A DNA stretch of 64,000 nucleotides from CAVIQK01 sp964613035 (GTDB lineage: Bacteria; Bacillota; Clostridia; Christensenellales; DTU072), in the NCBI GenBank assembly GCA_964613035.1, contig CAZTFQ010000002.1:1-64000 (forward strand). The letters run 5' to 3'. The position numbers and the translations under genes were made by a program. The notes under the pieces were generated by a model. It did no database searches. It saw nothing but the letters and a program-made list of their open reading frames with translations, and was not told where the DNA came from. This document shows positions 51,866 to 59,459 of the stretch, one piece after another. Numbering within the stretch: position 1 is the stretch's first letter; the number at the start of each line of letters is the position of its first letter.

Positions 51866-52450
51866 TTATTGTTTTAAGCTCTTAGCCAGTTCTTCCAGCT
51901 GGCGGTCGATATCGTTGTCCAGAGACTGCTCCTCGTCGGAAGCCTGGTTGCCTATAAGCGCCTCCAACTCGCTGTCGTCGATGTTGATGTTGGAAGACGA
52001 AATCGCGGTGAAGGTATCGTTGGTGGAGTCGAGCATGGCGTCGAGGTTGTCGGTGGTCTCTTCCACGCCCATCATCGCCGCTTCGAATTCCTTCTGGACC
52101 TTGGCGAAGTTCATATCCTTGGTAATAGCCTGCATTTCCTTAGAAACGACGCTCATTCCTTTAAGAAACTCGCCCGTCATCTGGCTCAAATCGCGCATTT
52201 GGAGAGTGTTTTGGAAATTAAGAAGCATTTCCTTGGCTTTTTTCTCCTGAGCCATAGCGGTCCTTAAGCAGCTGACTGCCAGGCTGTATTGCTGAGGAGA
52301 GCCTTGAATCTTAGCCTGTTTTGCGGATTCTACGGCTTTTTGTTTCTGAGCCTGGAGCTTGGTGATATGCTTCTCTATGTCGCGCATGGTCCTGCGCACG
52401 AGCATTCTCTTCTCCATTTCTTTTTCTTGTTTTGTCTTAAAGAGTCCCAT
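51866..52450 (-). CDS. ESCRT-III/Snf7-like protein with MIM1-like tail
   Basis: A 194-residue protein, probably all helical. It starts MGLFKTK, like the membrane-inserting N-terminus of Snf7/CHMP proteins. A long basic helical hairpin (about 8-95, KRMLVRRTMRDIEKHITKL) follows. The C-terminal half turns acidic, as in ESCRT-III. The last residues, DNDIDRQLEELAK, resemble the MIM1 motif (DxxLxxRLxxLK) that binds the MIT domain of Vps4. The Vps4-like ATPase is encoded by the next gene. I infer a membrane-remodelling filament protein. The match is by pattern; PspA-type proteins are the main alternative. Confidence 0.75.
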   Translation of the reverse strand: MGLFKTKQEKEMEKRMLVRRTMRDIEKHITKLQAQKQKAVESAKQAKIQGSPQQYSLAVSCLRTAMAQEKKAKEMLLNFQNTLQMRDLSQMTGEFLKGMSVVSKEMQAITKDMNFAKVQKEFEAAMMGVEETTDNLDAMLDSTNDTFTAISSSNINIDDSELEALIGNQASDEEQSLDNDIDRQLEELAKSLKQ

Positions 52451-52461
52451 AATAATTACCT

Positions 52462-53064
52462 CTAGATGGAAGAGCTCTCGCTCTGCTTGTTTTCTTCTTC
52501 GGATATCTCGGAGCCGAAGTTTTCCGCGTCTTTTTCCGAGCCGGATATTTCAAACATACTGAGGAGTTGATCGTCCTGCTCGTTGATTCCGTAGATGCGT
52601 TCGTCCGCCTCGTAGGCGTCCTCGACTTCTTCGAAGGTCTCCAAAGTCTCCGACAGCATACTTTCGCTACGCATTTTTTGTCCGGATATTCCGCTGATAA
52701 ACTTACGGAGCGCGTTGGTGTCCGTAAGAAGCTTGTTGATAGGCATATCGGAATTGTTGTTGATGAATTCCTTATCGTCTATTGCGGTCTTGAGCTGATT
52801 GAGCGCGAGAAGATTGGCGTTGAGATACTGGATGCGCTGATTAGCCATCTGATTCTCTTTACGTAAAAGATTGATACGCTTGGCAAGAGTCAACTGTCTG
52901 TCGCGGCTCTTGGTCTCGCTACCAGCCTTAAGGAGCTTCTCTATCTCTTTTTCCCTCTCCTCGACGGCGTCCATTTCTTCTTGCTGTTTTTTCTCGACGT
53001 TGATTATGTTTTCCACAACGTCGCTACGTTTGATTTTCTCAAACTTATTCTTAAAAAAGCACAT
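52462..53064 (-). CDS. Coiled-coil protein, possibly ESCRT-III-like
   Basis: A 200-residue helical protein that begins MCFFKNKFEKIKR, close to the start of the next protein upstream (MCFFQSKYKKH). Basic helices cover about residues 10-100 (LTLAKRINLLRKENQMANQRI). An acidic second half (ETLETFEEVEDAYEADERIYG) and a Ser/Glu tail follow. Charge layout and size fit the ESCRT-III fold, but no MIM1 motif is visible. It is separated by 11 bases from the Snf7-like gene and probably co-assembles with it. GGGGG precedes the ATG. Confidence 0.65.
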   Translation of the reverse strand: MCFFKNKFEKIKRSDVVENIINVEKKQQEEMDAVEEREKEIEKLLKAGSETKSRDRQLTLAKRINLLRKENQMANQRIQYLNANLLALNQLKTAIDDKEFINNNSDMPINKLLTDTNALRKFISGISGQKMRSESMLSETLETFEEVEDAYEADERIYGINEQDDQLLSMFEISGSEKDAENFGSEISEEENKQSESSSI

Positions 53065-53066
53065 TT

Positions 53067-53420
53067 TTATACCCCCGCCAGACTGTTGCGCTCAACAATC
53101 ATTATCCTGACGTCGTTGATTTTATCGAGAATTTTTCCTTCGTTTTTATCTCCGGATATCAGAATCTTGATATCGTCCAGCTTATCCGCTATTTTGTCGT
53201 CTTCTTTCATGACTGCGGGTGCGGTGGAAGGCGCGCCGTACTCGACGAGTTCTTCCAGCTCGCGGAGCTTCTCTTTGACGACGTCGGACTCGGACATCGC
53301 TATCAGAGTCTTGACCTTGGCAAGATTGATACGCAGGGTCTCGACGTTATCCTTTATCGCCTCGTCGTGCTTGTCGTATTGTTTTTGATGTTTTTTATAC
53401 TTGGATTGGAAAAAACACAT
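53067..53420 (-). CDS. Short coiled-coil protein with MCFF N-terminus
   Basis: A 117-residue protein starting MCFFQSKYKKH, which is probably an amphipathic membrane anchor as in its neighbour. Two helical segments (about 18-65 and 75-110) are joined by a Pro/Ala linker. AAGGAG precedes the ATG. Only 2 bases separate its stop from the next start, so expression is coupled. It may cap or nucleate filaments of the larger coiled-coil proteins; that is inference. Confidence 0.65.
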   Translation of the reverse strand: MCFFQSKYKKHQKQYDKHDEAIKDNVETLRINLAKVKTLIAMSESDVVKEKLRELEELVEYGAPSTAPAVMKEDDKIADKLDDIKILISGDKNEGKILDKINDVRIMIVERNSLAGV

Positions 53421-53432
53421 AATCTTATCTCC

Positions 53433-54368
53433 TTATTGTAATCTGTTGCCGCATTTGTTGCAGAACAATGCGTCCGCGCTGACCTTGGCGCCGCACTTGG
53501 AGCAGTATCTGCATACTTCAGCATTGCTGTTGACCACTACCTTGGGTCCGCTGTTTTTCTCGGCGTCCGCGGCGACTTCCGCAAGTTTGACGGTAGCGTC
53601 CACGTACATCTTGGCTGCTTCTTGTCTGGAAGCTCTTTCCTTAGAAAAACTACTGTCTTTAAGCTCGAGAAGTCTCTTTTGTTTGAGAATGGCTTCCAGC
53701 TCTCTGATATCGCTGTCGGCGATTTTGACGTCGTTGAGAGAGAACGCCGTTATTTCCACGCCGTAGTCGTCGAACATCTTTCTGACGCTGTCCAAAATGG
53801 TGTCGCAGATGATTTCCAGATTGGAATTGATCTCGAAATAGCTTATCTTGCTACGCTGCATGGCGTTGGCGATGATGTCCTTGATTTTTACGAGCATTTT
53901 ATCCGCGAAAAACTTCTGGAGCCCGACCGTGGTTATGCCCGCGGTGTTGCCTACTACCTTGGAGATAAACTTACGAGAATTGCTGATATTGATATCGAAA
54001 GAGCCGTGCATTCCTACGTTGACGATATAGTCCGCGAAGGGATCTCTGACTTTCATCTGAGAGGGCGTGCCCCACGGTACGATCAGAGTAACGGTCTTGT
54101 TGACGAAAAACGCCTGACATTTAAAAGGCTCGCTGACGATCTTCTTGCCTATGCCCAAGAATCCTTTCGATACGACGGGCACGTTGAGAGAGTGCTTACC
54201 CGGCAACATCGTGTCCAACATCTGTCCGTCCTTAATAAATACGACTTCGTGAGAAAAAGGAACGATTACCTCTGTCTCCCCTATACATTGCTCGATCTGA
54301 GACTGCCAAACGATAACCTCGTTGGGTCCCTCATAGTCGATAATGGTTTTCGGTAAATCTTTTGCCAT
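53433..54368 (-). CDS. SPFH-domain protein with C-terminal zinc ribbon (YdjI-like)
   Basis: A 311-residue protein of the SPFH group often annotated as virion core protein-like (YdjI of Bacillus subtilis). Residues about 20-220 form the SPFH domain (SQIEQCIGETEVIVPF, then FAVNVG-type strands and FSLNDVKIAD). A helical segment follows (225-275). A zinc ribbon with CRYCSKCG and CNKCG ends the protein. SPFH proteins form membrane-associated rings. In B. subtilis ydjI lies with a PspA (ESCRT-III superfamily) gene, so its presence beside Snf7-like genes supports a membrane-remodelling role. GGAGG precedes the ATG. Confidence 0.9.
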   Translation of the reverse strand: MAKDLPKTIIDYEGPNEVIVWQSQIEQCIGETEVIVPFSHEVVFIKDGQMLDTMLPGKHSLNVPVVSKGFLGIGKKIVSEPFKCQAFFVNKTVTLIVPWGTPSQMKVRDPFADYIVNVGMHGSFDINISNSRKFISKVVGNTAGITTVGLQKFFADKMLVKIKDIIANAMQRSKISYFEINSNLEIICDTILDSVRKMFDDYGVEITAFSLNDVKIADSDIRELEAILKQKRLLELKDSSFSKERASRQEAAKMYVDATVKLAEVAADAEKNSGPKVVVNSNAEVCRYCSKCGAKVSADALFCNKCGNRLQ

Positions 54369-54386
54369 GAATAATTTCCTCCGTTT

Positions 54387-55715
54387 TTAATACATATTTT
54401 TTTTGCTTTCCAGCAATGAAGCTTTTTGTTCCAGCCACTCCGCAAAACCGTTGATTTCCACCAACTTGGACTCGTAGCCGCCGCGCAGTCTGCCCATCTC
54501 GTCCAGAATCTGCATCATATGAGAATCGTCCCAGGATCCCGTGAGTCGTCCGAGCGCGTAGAGACACTCCGTGATGACGTTATTTTGCCCGTTGCCGTAG
54601 TCTCTCAATTTCCTCGCCAACAACCTCAGCGCCTCGGGATTGGTACGGACGTCTCCGCCGCCCGTCGAATAAGAACCGCGAACGCCTTCCGCCGATACGG
54701 AACCGCCCGACGACGATTCTCTGCCTCCGCCGTACGAAGGAGCTCTTTTCTCGGGAGCTTTTTCGGGAGCCTTCTCGGGGGTTGCTTTTTCCTTTTCGGC
54801 GACAGGCTCGGAAGCCTTTTCTACGGGTTTCTTTTCCTCGCGGACGAATTGTTTCGCCGCCAATCGAAGAATTCCTTCGAAGTCGCCGTTGCCTATCTCG
54901 AAATAAGGATTGCGCTTGAGTTCCGACGGCATATCGTCGATATCGCAGTCGTACAAGGCGAGGCAGGCTTTTTTGGACGGATCGCTCTTAGCCATCCGCA
55001 GATAACGTCTCCAGACGTCTTCCGCCTGCGTGAGGTTGCAATTGTCAAGCGACGACGTCATTACTATCAACAGCTTGGCTTTCGATATCGCGTTGTAAAG
55101 ATACGGTTCGCGTTCGGTCGGTCCGAGATTTCCCAACTCCGCGCCGCTCCAGAAAACCTTCTTTTTCGTACGTGCTTTCAGTGCCGCGACCAGAGGCATC
55201 GCCAGGGACGCTTCCGGGGAATATTCCTCGCAACACACCATGATGTCGTAGTCGGATTCTTTAGCTATTCTTAAGGCGTTGTTACGCAGTCTGTCCAGCT
55301 CTTCCGCCTTGTAAGCGTATTCTTCCGCCATACTCCCGGGACATAGCGACATGGCTTTTTTATAATAAGCGCTGTCGAAAAACGATTGCGAGCCGATTTC
55401 GTAAAACACCGGACACAAACCATCGTCGTATTTTGAATAAGTCAGGTGCTTGGACGCCAGCATCAATCCCCAGGCGGCTTCGAAGCTGTCGGGGGCATCT
55501 TTCAAAATAGACTCGTAGTCTTCCATCGCCTCTTCGAACTTCGCTTTCCGTCTATACGCGCTCGCGCGGTTAAGATTGATAATGAGCTCGTCGGAGACTT
55601 TAGTAAGATCTATTTCGAACTTCGAATGACAATATATGCACTCGTAGGAGCCCTCGGCCACCTTTTCCAGCGCGCCTCCGCACATTTGACATTCCAGTTT
55701 TCTTAGTTCTGCCAT
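54387..55715 (-). CDS. Zinc ribbon-TPR-TIR-WXG100-like protein
   Basis: A 442-residue protein. Zinc ribbon: Cys9, 12, 26 and 29. A TPR-like segment covers about 45-90. A TIR-like domain covers about 155-272 (YDIMVCCEEYSPE, KVFWSGAELGNLGPTE, SKAKLLIVMTSS), with Glu232 in QAEDVW at the position of the NADase glutamate. A Pro/Glu linker (295-345) and a WXG100-like helical hairpin (about 355-442, with GSWDDS) complete it. It may be an NAD-cleaving or signalling effector loaded onto the FtsK/EssC-like ATPase through its C-terminus. I chose the ATG at 55715, which overlaps the previous stop (TGATG) and follows GAGGTG. Confidence 0.78.
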   Translation of the reverse strand: MAELRKLECQMCGGALEKVAEGSYECIYCHSKFEIDLTKVSDELIINLNRASAYRRKAKFEEAMEDYESILKDAPDSFEAAWGLMLASKHLTYSKYDDGLCPVFYEIGSQSFFDSAYYKKAMSLCPGSMAEEYAYKAEELDRLRNNALRIAKESDYDIMVCCEEYSPEASLAMPLVAALKARTKKKVFWSGAELGNLGPTEREPYLYNAISKAKLLIVMTSSLDNCNLTQAEDVWRRYLRMAKSDPSKKACLALYDCDIDDMPSELKRNPYFEIGNGDFEGILRLAAKQFVREEKKPVEKASEPVAEKEKATPEKAPEKAPEKRAPSYGGGRESSSGGSVSAEGVRGSYSTGGGDVRTNPEALRLLARKLRDYGNGQNNVITECLYALGRLTGSWDDSHMMQILDEMGRLRGGYESKLVEINGFAEWLEQKASLLESKKNMY

Positions 55716-57823
55716 CACGCACCTCTGTTGCTATCGAGAGCGCTGCCCGAAAAAGCCGTCGAAGAGACGTCGCAATCTTCTTTATAGACGACCTCGACCA
55801 GAGACGTACAATTGCCGAAGGCGTATTCGCCGATAGTGTCGGCGTTGCGGCAATCGACCACTCTCAGCCCGACACAATCGAAAAACGCATAACTGCCGAC
55901 GTTGCCTTCCACGAACACCTTTTTAAGGGACTCGGGGACTTCGTAGCCGCCGAAAAAGTATGCGAGACCCGAGACGTAAGTACCGCCGTTGGTGAGGCTT
56001 TGGACCGTCAACTCCTCTAGTCCCGTGCATCCGTACAACGCACCGTATCCGAAATCTGCGCTACAGGGTAAATCTAATTTTTTAAGAGAGCGACAATTGG
56101 CGTACGCGTTCTCTCCCACGTATATGAAAGTGTTGGCGGAATAAGTCTTGACGGTTATTTTTTGTACATCGATGAGATTGGCAAAGACTTCCGAAGGAAT
56201 AGAGCAAGTCGACGACAAGCTTGTACGCGCGTTGCTGTATTCCACTATTTTCAACGATTTAGGTATATAACTTCTTATTGTGGATTCATTTAAATCGCCG
56301 TCGTATTTCGTCGCACCGAAAAATCTCGAAATACTAGAATTACTAACGTTGTCGAGGTTGTCCTCGAAGACGAGTTTTTGGAGATTTTTGCATCCGGACA
56401 GCGCGCCCTGTTCGATGAGTCTGATATTGTCGCCGATAGTCAGAGAGATTATCGCCTCGTTGCCGCGGAAAGCGTTTGCTCCCAGTCCGACGACGTCGTA
56501 TTCCGTACCGTTGAGCGTAACCTTCTCGGGCACGACGACCTCGTAGTATCCGGGATAAGACGACGATTCCTCACTATCAGGGAAGCTCTTCACGCCCTCT
56601 ATACGCGCGACCAAATCTTCGTTGTCGAAGGAAAGACTGAAAAGATATCCTTCGTCTGAGAGGTTGTATTCTCCCGCCGTGAATCCTTTTAAGAACAAAT
56701 ATCCGCCGGTAAGACCTACCGCCAGGACGAGTATCAACACGATGAAGCTCGTCCAGAGTCTGCCTTTATACTGAGGCGCGTATTTACATTTATGTTTGAT
56801 TTTCTTCCAAGTTACGGGGTCTTCTATTACGATAACGCCTTCCTTCTTCTTGCCGGACTTCTTTTTCTTATGTCCGATAATAAGGAACAGCACGTTGAAC
56901 ACCAGCGAAAATCCCGCCAGACCGAGTCCCAAGAAACAGGCGATTATGTAAAACGCATACGCGCTAAGCATGAGTTCTTCTTGCGCCAGCATCGCGAGAG
57001 GTCCCGCGAAAACAGCCAGCGCCGCGCCCGACGCCACGCCGATGATCATCGACAACCAGGACATGAGCGTGCCTTTTCTTCTGCCTCTCTTTATCTTCTC
57101 GTCGACGCACTGCGCGAGGTCCGCGGTATGCTTTTTACTGTTACTTTTAATAACTGAATAGTTTTTTTTGTATTTTTCGGCGATGGCGTCTTCCTTATTG
57201 CGATATTCGTCCAGATGCGCCTCGAACTTGTCGTTATTCTTGAAGCTTACCTCGGCTTTGGAAGAGAACACGTGAGGATAAGTACCGCGTCTAAGGTCGT
57301 GAAAATCGGCTTCTGCCGTCTCCCAAACCTCTTCCGAATAACCTTTCATCCGATCGGAAACGAAAGACTGCTGAAGATACTTCTTCCCTGCGGAAACGTT
57401 GGATTTTATTTGTTTTTTCTCGGTCGACAATATTTCCGAGTCTTCTTCGATAGGCTCGAGAACGATTTCTTCCGTTTTCTTTTTCCCGCGCTTTTTAGAA
57501 GCCGATTTGTCTTCTTTGGGAGAGGGGGCTTCTACAACTTCTTCGACGACTTCTTCGTCGTCCTCGGATTCCTCCGCGAAAAACGCCTCGATATCGTCCT
57601 CGTAGTCGGAGTCGTCTTCTTCGTCTTCTTCGTAGTATTCTTCCTCTTCGACTATTATATCGTCGTCGTATTCTTCGTTGACGGAAATAGTCGACTCTTC
57701 GTCGGAAGCGACTTCTTCGGATTTCTTATTAGCCTCTTCTTGCGCCAGCATGTTTTGCTTCTCTTCAAGAAGTTTTTTCAACTCTTCGATGGTTAAATTG
57801 TTGAGATCGTCTTTTTTACCCAT
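55715..57823 (-). CDS. Membrane protein with acidic N-terminus and BspA-like LRRs
   Basis: A 702-residue protein. A short coiled coil (1-35) and a long Asp/Glu-rich stretch (about 40-110) are cytoplasmic. About residues 255-330 hold two to three membrane helices and a Lys-rich loop (GHKKKKSGKKK), and another helix lies near 365-385. The remaining 310 residues are extracellular leucine-rich repeats of the LRR_5/BspA type (NAFRGNEAIISLTIGDN, YAFGNCTSLVEVV). It links an intracellular machine to surface recognition. The ribosome binding site is weak (CAGGG), and it follows the previous gene after 53 bases. Confidence 0.82.
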   Translation of the reverse strand: MGKKDDLNNLTIEELKKLLEEKQNMLAQEEANKKSEEVASDEESTISVNEEYDDDIIVEEEEYYEEDEEDDSDYEDDIEAFFAEESEDDEEVVEEVVEAPSPKEDKSASKKRGKKKTEEIVLEPIEEDSEILSTEKKQIKSNVSAGKKYLQQSFVSDRMKGYSEEVWETAEADFHDLRRGTYPHVFSSKAEVSFKNNDKFEAHLDEYRNKEDAIAEKYKKNYSVIKSNSKKHTADLAQCVDEKIKRGRRKGTLMSWLSMIIGVASGAALAVFAGPLAMLAQEELMLSAYAFYIIACFLGLGLAGFSLVFNVLFLIIGHKKKKSGKKKEGVIVIEDPVTWKKIKHKCKYAPQYKGRLWTSFIVLILVLAVGLTGGYLFLKGFTAGEYNLSDEGYLFSLSFDNEDLVARIEGVKSFPDSEESSSYPGYYEVVVPEKVTLNGTEYDVVGLGANAFRGNEAIISLTIGDNIRLIEQGALSGCKNLQKLVFEDNLDNVSNSSISRFFGATKYDGDLNESTIRSYIPKSLKIVEYSNARTSLSSTCSIPSEVFANLIDVQKITVKTYSANTFIYVGENAYANCRSLKKLDLPCSADFGYGALYGCTGLEELTVQSLTNGGTYVSGLAYFFGGYEVPESLKKVFVEGNVGSYAFFDCVGLRVVDCRNADTIGEYAFGNCTSLVEVVYKEDCDVSSTAFSGSALDSNRGA

Positions 57824-57876
57824 AGCGTTGCCCTGTGCCTTGTATTATATTTGTGATTGGTCGATGCCTTACTTTT

Positions 57877-58152
57877 TTATTTTATCAGCCCCGAGTATCT
57901 CTCCATTATGTCGAGCCTCTGCGTCACGCCGTCGTCCACCGTCGCTCTGTACGCCGCCACGACTTGCAGAAGAGCCTCCAGCTCCGATAATATCTCTCCC
58001 GTGAGATTGTCTATACTCTTCTCCGTCGCGATATCGCTAAGAGAATCTTTTAGCAGGATATACTCGGACTCTATTCTTTCGTGAAGTTCCGCCGTACACG
58101 CTCTGAAAGCGAGAAGCTTCTCGGGAGTGTTATCTATCGTTATTCCGCTCAT
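57877..58152 (-). CDS. Small helical protein
   Basis: A 91-residue acidic helical protein. The ATG at 58152 overlaps the previous stop (ATGA) and follows AGGAG. Size and helical-hairpin character are like WXG100 proteins, but no WXG motif is present. It is the last of five small genes between the FtsK/EssC-like ATPase and the LRR membrane protein, and is probably a subunit or substrate of that ATPase. Confidence 0.7.
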   Translation of the reverse strand: MSGITIDNTPEKLLAFRACTAELHERIESEYILLKDSLSDIATEKSIDNLTGEILSELEALLQVVAAYRATVDDGVTQRLDIMERYSGLIK

Positions 58153-58661
58153 AGACCGAATCTCCTCGCGTTGAGATATTCTCCGACGCAATTTTCGCAG
58201 GCGTCGACGAGTGCCGCTCTCGCTCCGAATGTCTCTCCCAGAGCGTTGAGCAATCGGCTGATTTCCGAAGTGAGCTCGTCGGCTCTCTCTATCCTTTTGT
58301 CGACGAAACCGCATATCTCCTCTATAACGGAGATATTGGCGGAGAGCTCTTTACAAAACTCGTCTATTCCGTCGATGTCGGCGGCAAGTTTTTCAGACTC
58401 GCCTTCGTTTTTGTCAAACAACTTTTCCTCGCTGCTGACGGAAACGAGATCGTTTTCCATGGCGACGCGTCTGGTGTTGCGCTCTTCGATGATGGCGTTA
58501 AGTTTCCTCTTCTTGTCCTCGAGATTTTCGCGGACGGACGAGGCGATTTCTCTTGCCGCGGCTATTTCCGAGGAATACGCGCCGACGTTTTCCGCAATCG
58601 TCGCGTACAGCTTGAAATAGACGTTCTTTGCCGCTTCTATCGCGTCGAGATTGACTTTCAT
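58149..58661 (-). CDS. Helical coiled-coil protein
   Basis: A 170-residue protein predicted to be nearly all helix, with an Ala-rich start (AAKNVYFKLYATIAENVG) and heptad-like Leu/Ile spacing through the rest. It has no signal peptide, membrane helix or known motif. GGAGG precedes the ATG, which overlaps the end of the gene before it by 4 bases. It could be a double-length relative of the WXG100-like proteins beside it. Confidence 0.7.
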   Translation of the reverse strand: MKVNLDAIEAAKNVYFKLYATIAENVGAYSSEIAAAREIASSVRENLEDKKRKLNAIIEERNTRRVAMENDLVSVSSEEKLFDKNEGESEKLAADIDGIDEFCKELSANISVIEEICGFVDKRIERADELTSEISRLLNALGETFGARAALVDACENCVGEYLNARRFGL

Positions 58662-58921
58662 CGGTTCTCCTCCGCACGCGCATACGCCGCTCTCAAAAGG
58701 TTGTCGAGGTCTTCCGCGGGTACTGCCGCCACCGCCTCGTTGAGGGCGGTAAAGAATTCTTCGTCGCTTCTTTTCAACAAGAGCGCGACGTTACTGAGAT
58801 CTTCTATTCCGCTACCGAGAACCGCCGCGCCTACTTCGTCGTCCCATTCCGCGGACAACTCGTCGATAGACGCGCGGGCTTCCGCTATAGCCGCCAGACA
58901 ATCGTCGATATACTTACTCAT
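58658..58921 (-). CDS. Small helical protein, WXG100-like
   Basis: An 87-residue acidic protein with SAEWDDEVG in the middle of a predicted helical hairpin, a position similar to the WXG turn of ESAT-6-like proteins. The glycine is displaced, so the match is loose. The start overlaps the previous stop (ATGA). The tight coupling indicates that it is made in step with its neighbours. Confidence 0.7.
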   Translation of the reverse strand: MSKYIDDCLAAIAEARASIDELSAEWDDEVGAAVLGSGIEDLSNVALLLKRSDEEFFTALNEAVAAVPAEDLDNLLRAAYARAEENR

Positions 58922-59184
58922 GAGTCAAGATACATACACAGCCAGTTGTAAACTTCCTGACAAAAGCCGTCTATGGCGTTGAGTCTGCCGAGAATTTCCG
59001 ACAAGTCTGCCGTTATTCCCTGGAAGTTGTTAAGAAACTTGACCACGTTGGCGTCTTTCCATTCCGACAGACTCTGTTCTATCTCCGACACCATCTCGGA
59101 ATGATTTTGGACAAGCGCCTGCTCGGTCTGTCTCACTATGTTCTGAGCCGTCAGTACGGACTCTTTGCTTACGTTGACGTTCAT
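58918..59184 (-). CDS. WXG100-like protein
   Basis: An 88-residue helical protein of ESAT-6-like size. SLSEWKDANVVKFLNNF at about residues 38-54 matches the WXG100 pattern (W at the turn, with Ala-Asn in place of Gly) followed by an amphipathic helix. Substrates of type VII systems look like this and bind the FtsK/EssC ATPase, which is encoded two genes upstream. GAGGAAAG precedes the ATG. Confidence 0.75.
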   Translation of the reverse strand: MNVNVSKESVLTAQNIVRQTEQALVQNHSEMVSEIEQSLSEWKDANVVKFLNNFQGITADLSEILGRLNAIDGFCQEVYNWLCMYLDS

Positions 59185-59192
59185 TCTTTCCT

Positions 59193-59459
59193 CTACTTGA
59201 GCGTAATGCTTCTATATAAGTCGATGAGCTCTTGTTTTTGCCTGATGACGTTTTCGACGCCGTCGGTCTTGGAAACCAGCTCGTCGGCAATCGACAACAA
59301 CTTGACCGCGACTTCTTCCGCGTCGGCGTAATCTCGGTCGGCACAATTCTCTTTCAGCGCCTGTACTTTACGCAGATAATCGACGCACGCGTCTCTTACT
59401 TCTCCGACGACTCTTCCGAGCGCTCCCTCGTCTACGGAACCGCTTACCTTTACTTCCAT
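59193..59459 (-). CDS. Small helical protein coupled to the FtsK/EssC-like gene
   Basis: An 88-residue protein, mostly helical, overlapping the end of the ATPase gene by 10 bases, with GAGGAT before the ATG. It has no WXG motif. Length and position suggest an ESAT-6-like partner of the ATPase. Confidence 0.7.
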   Translation of the reverse strand: MEVKVSGSVDEGALGRVVGEVRDACVDYLRKVQALKENCADRDYADAEEVAVKLLSIADELVSKTDGVENVIRQKQELIDLYRSITLK

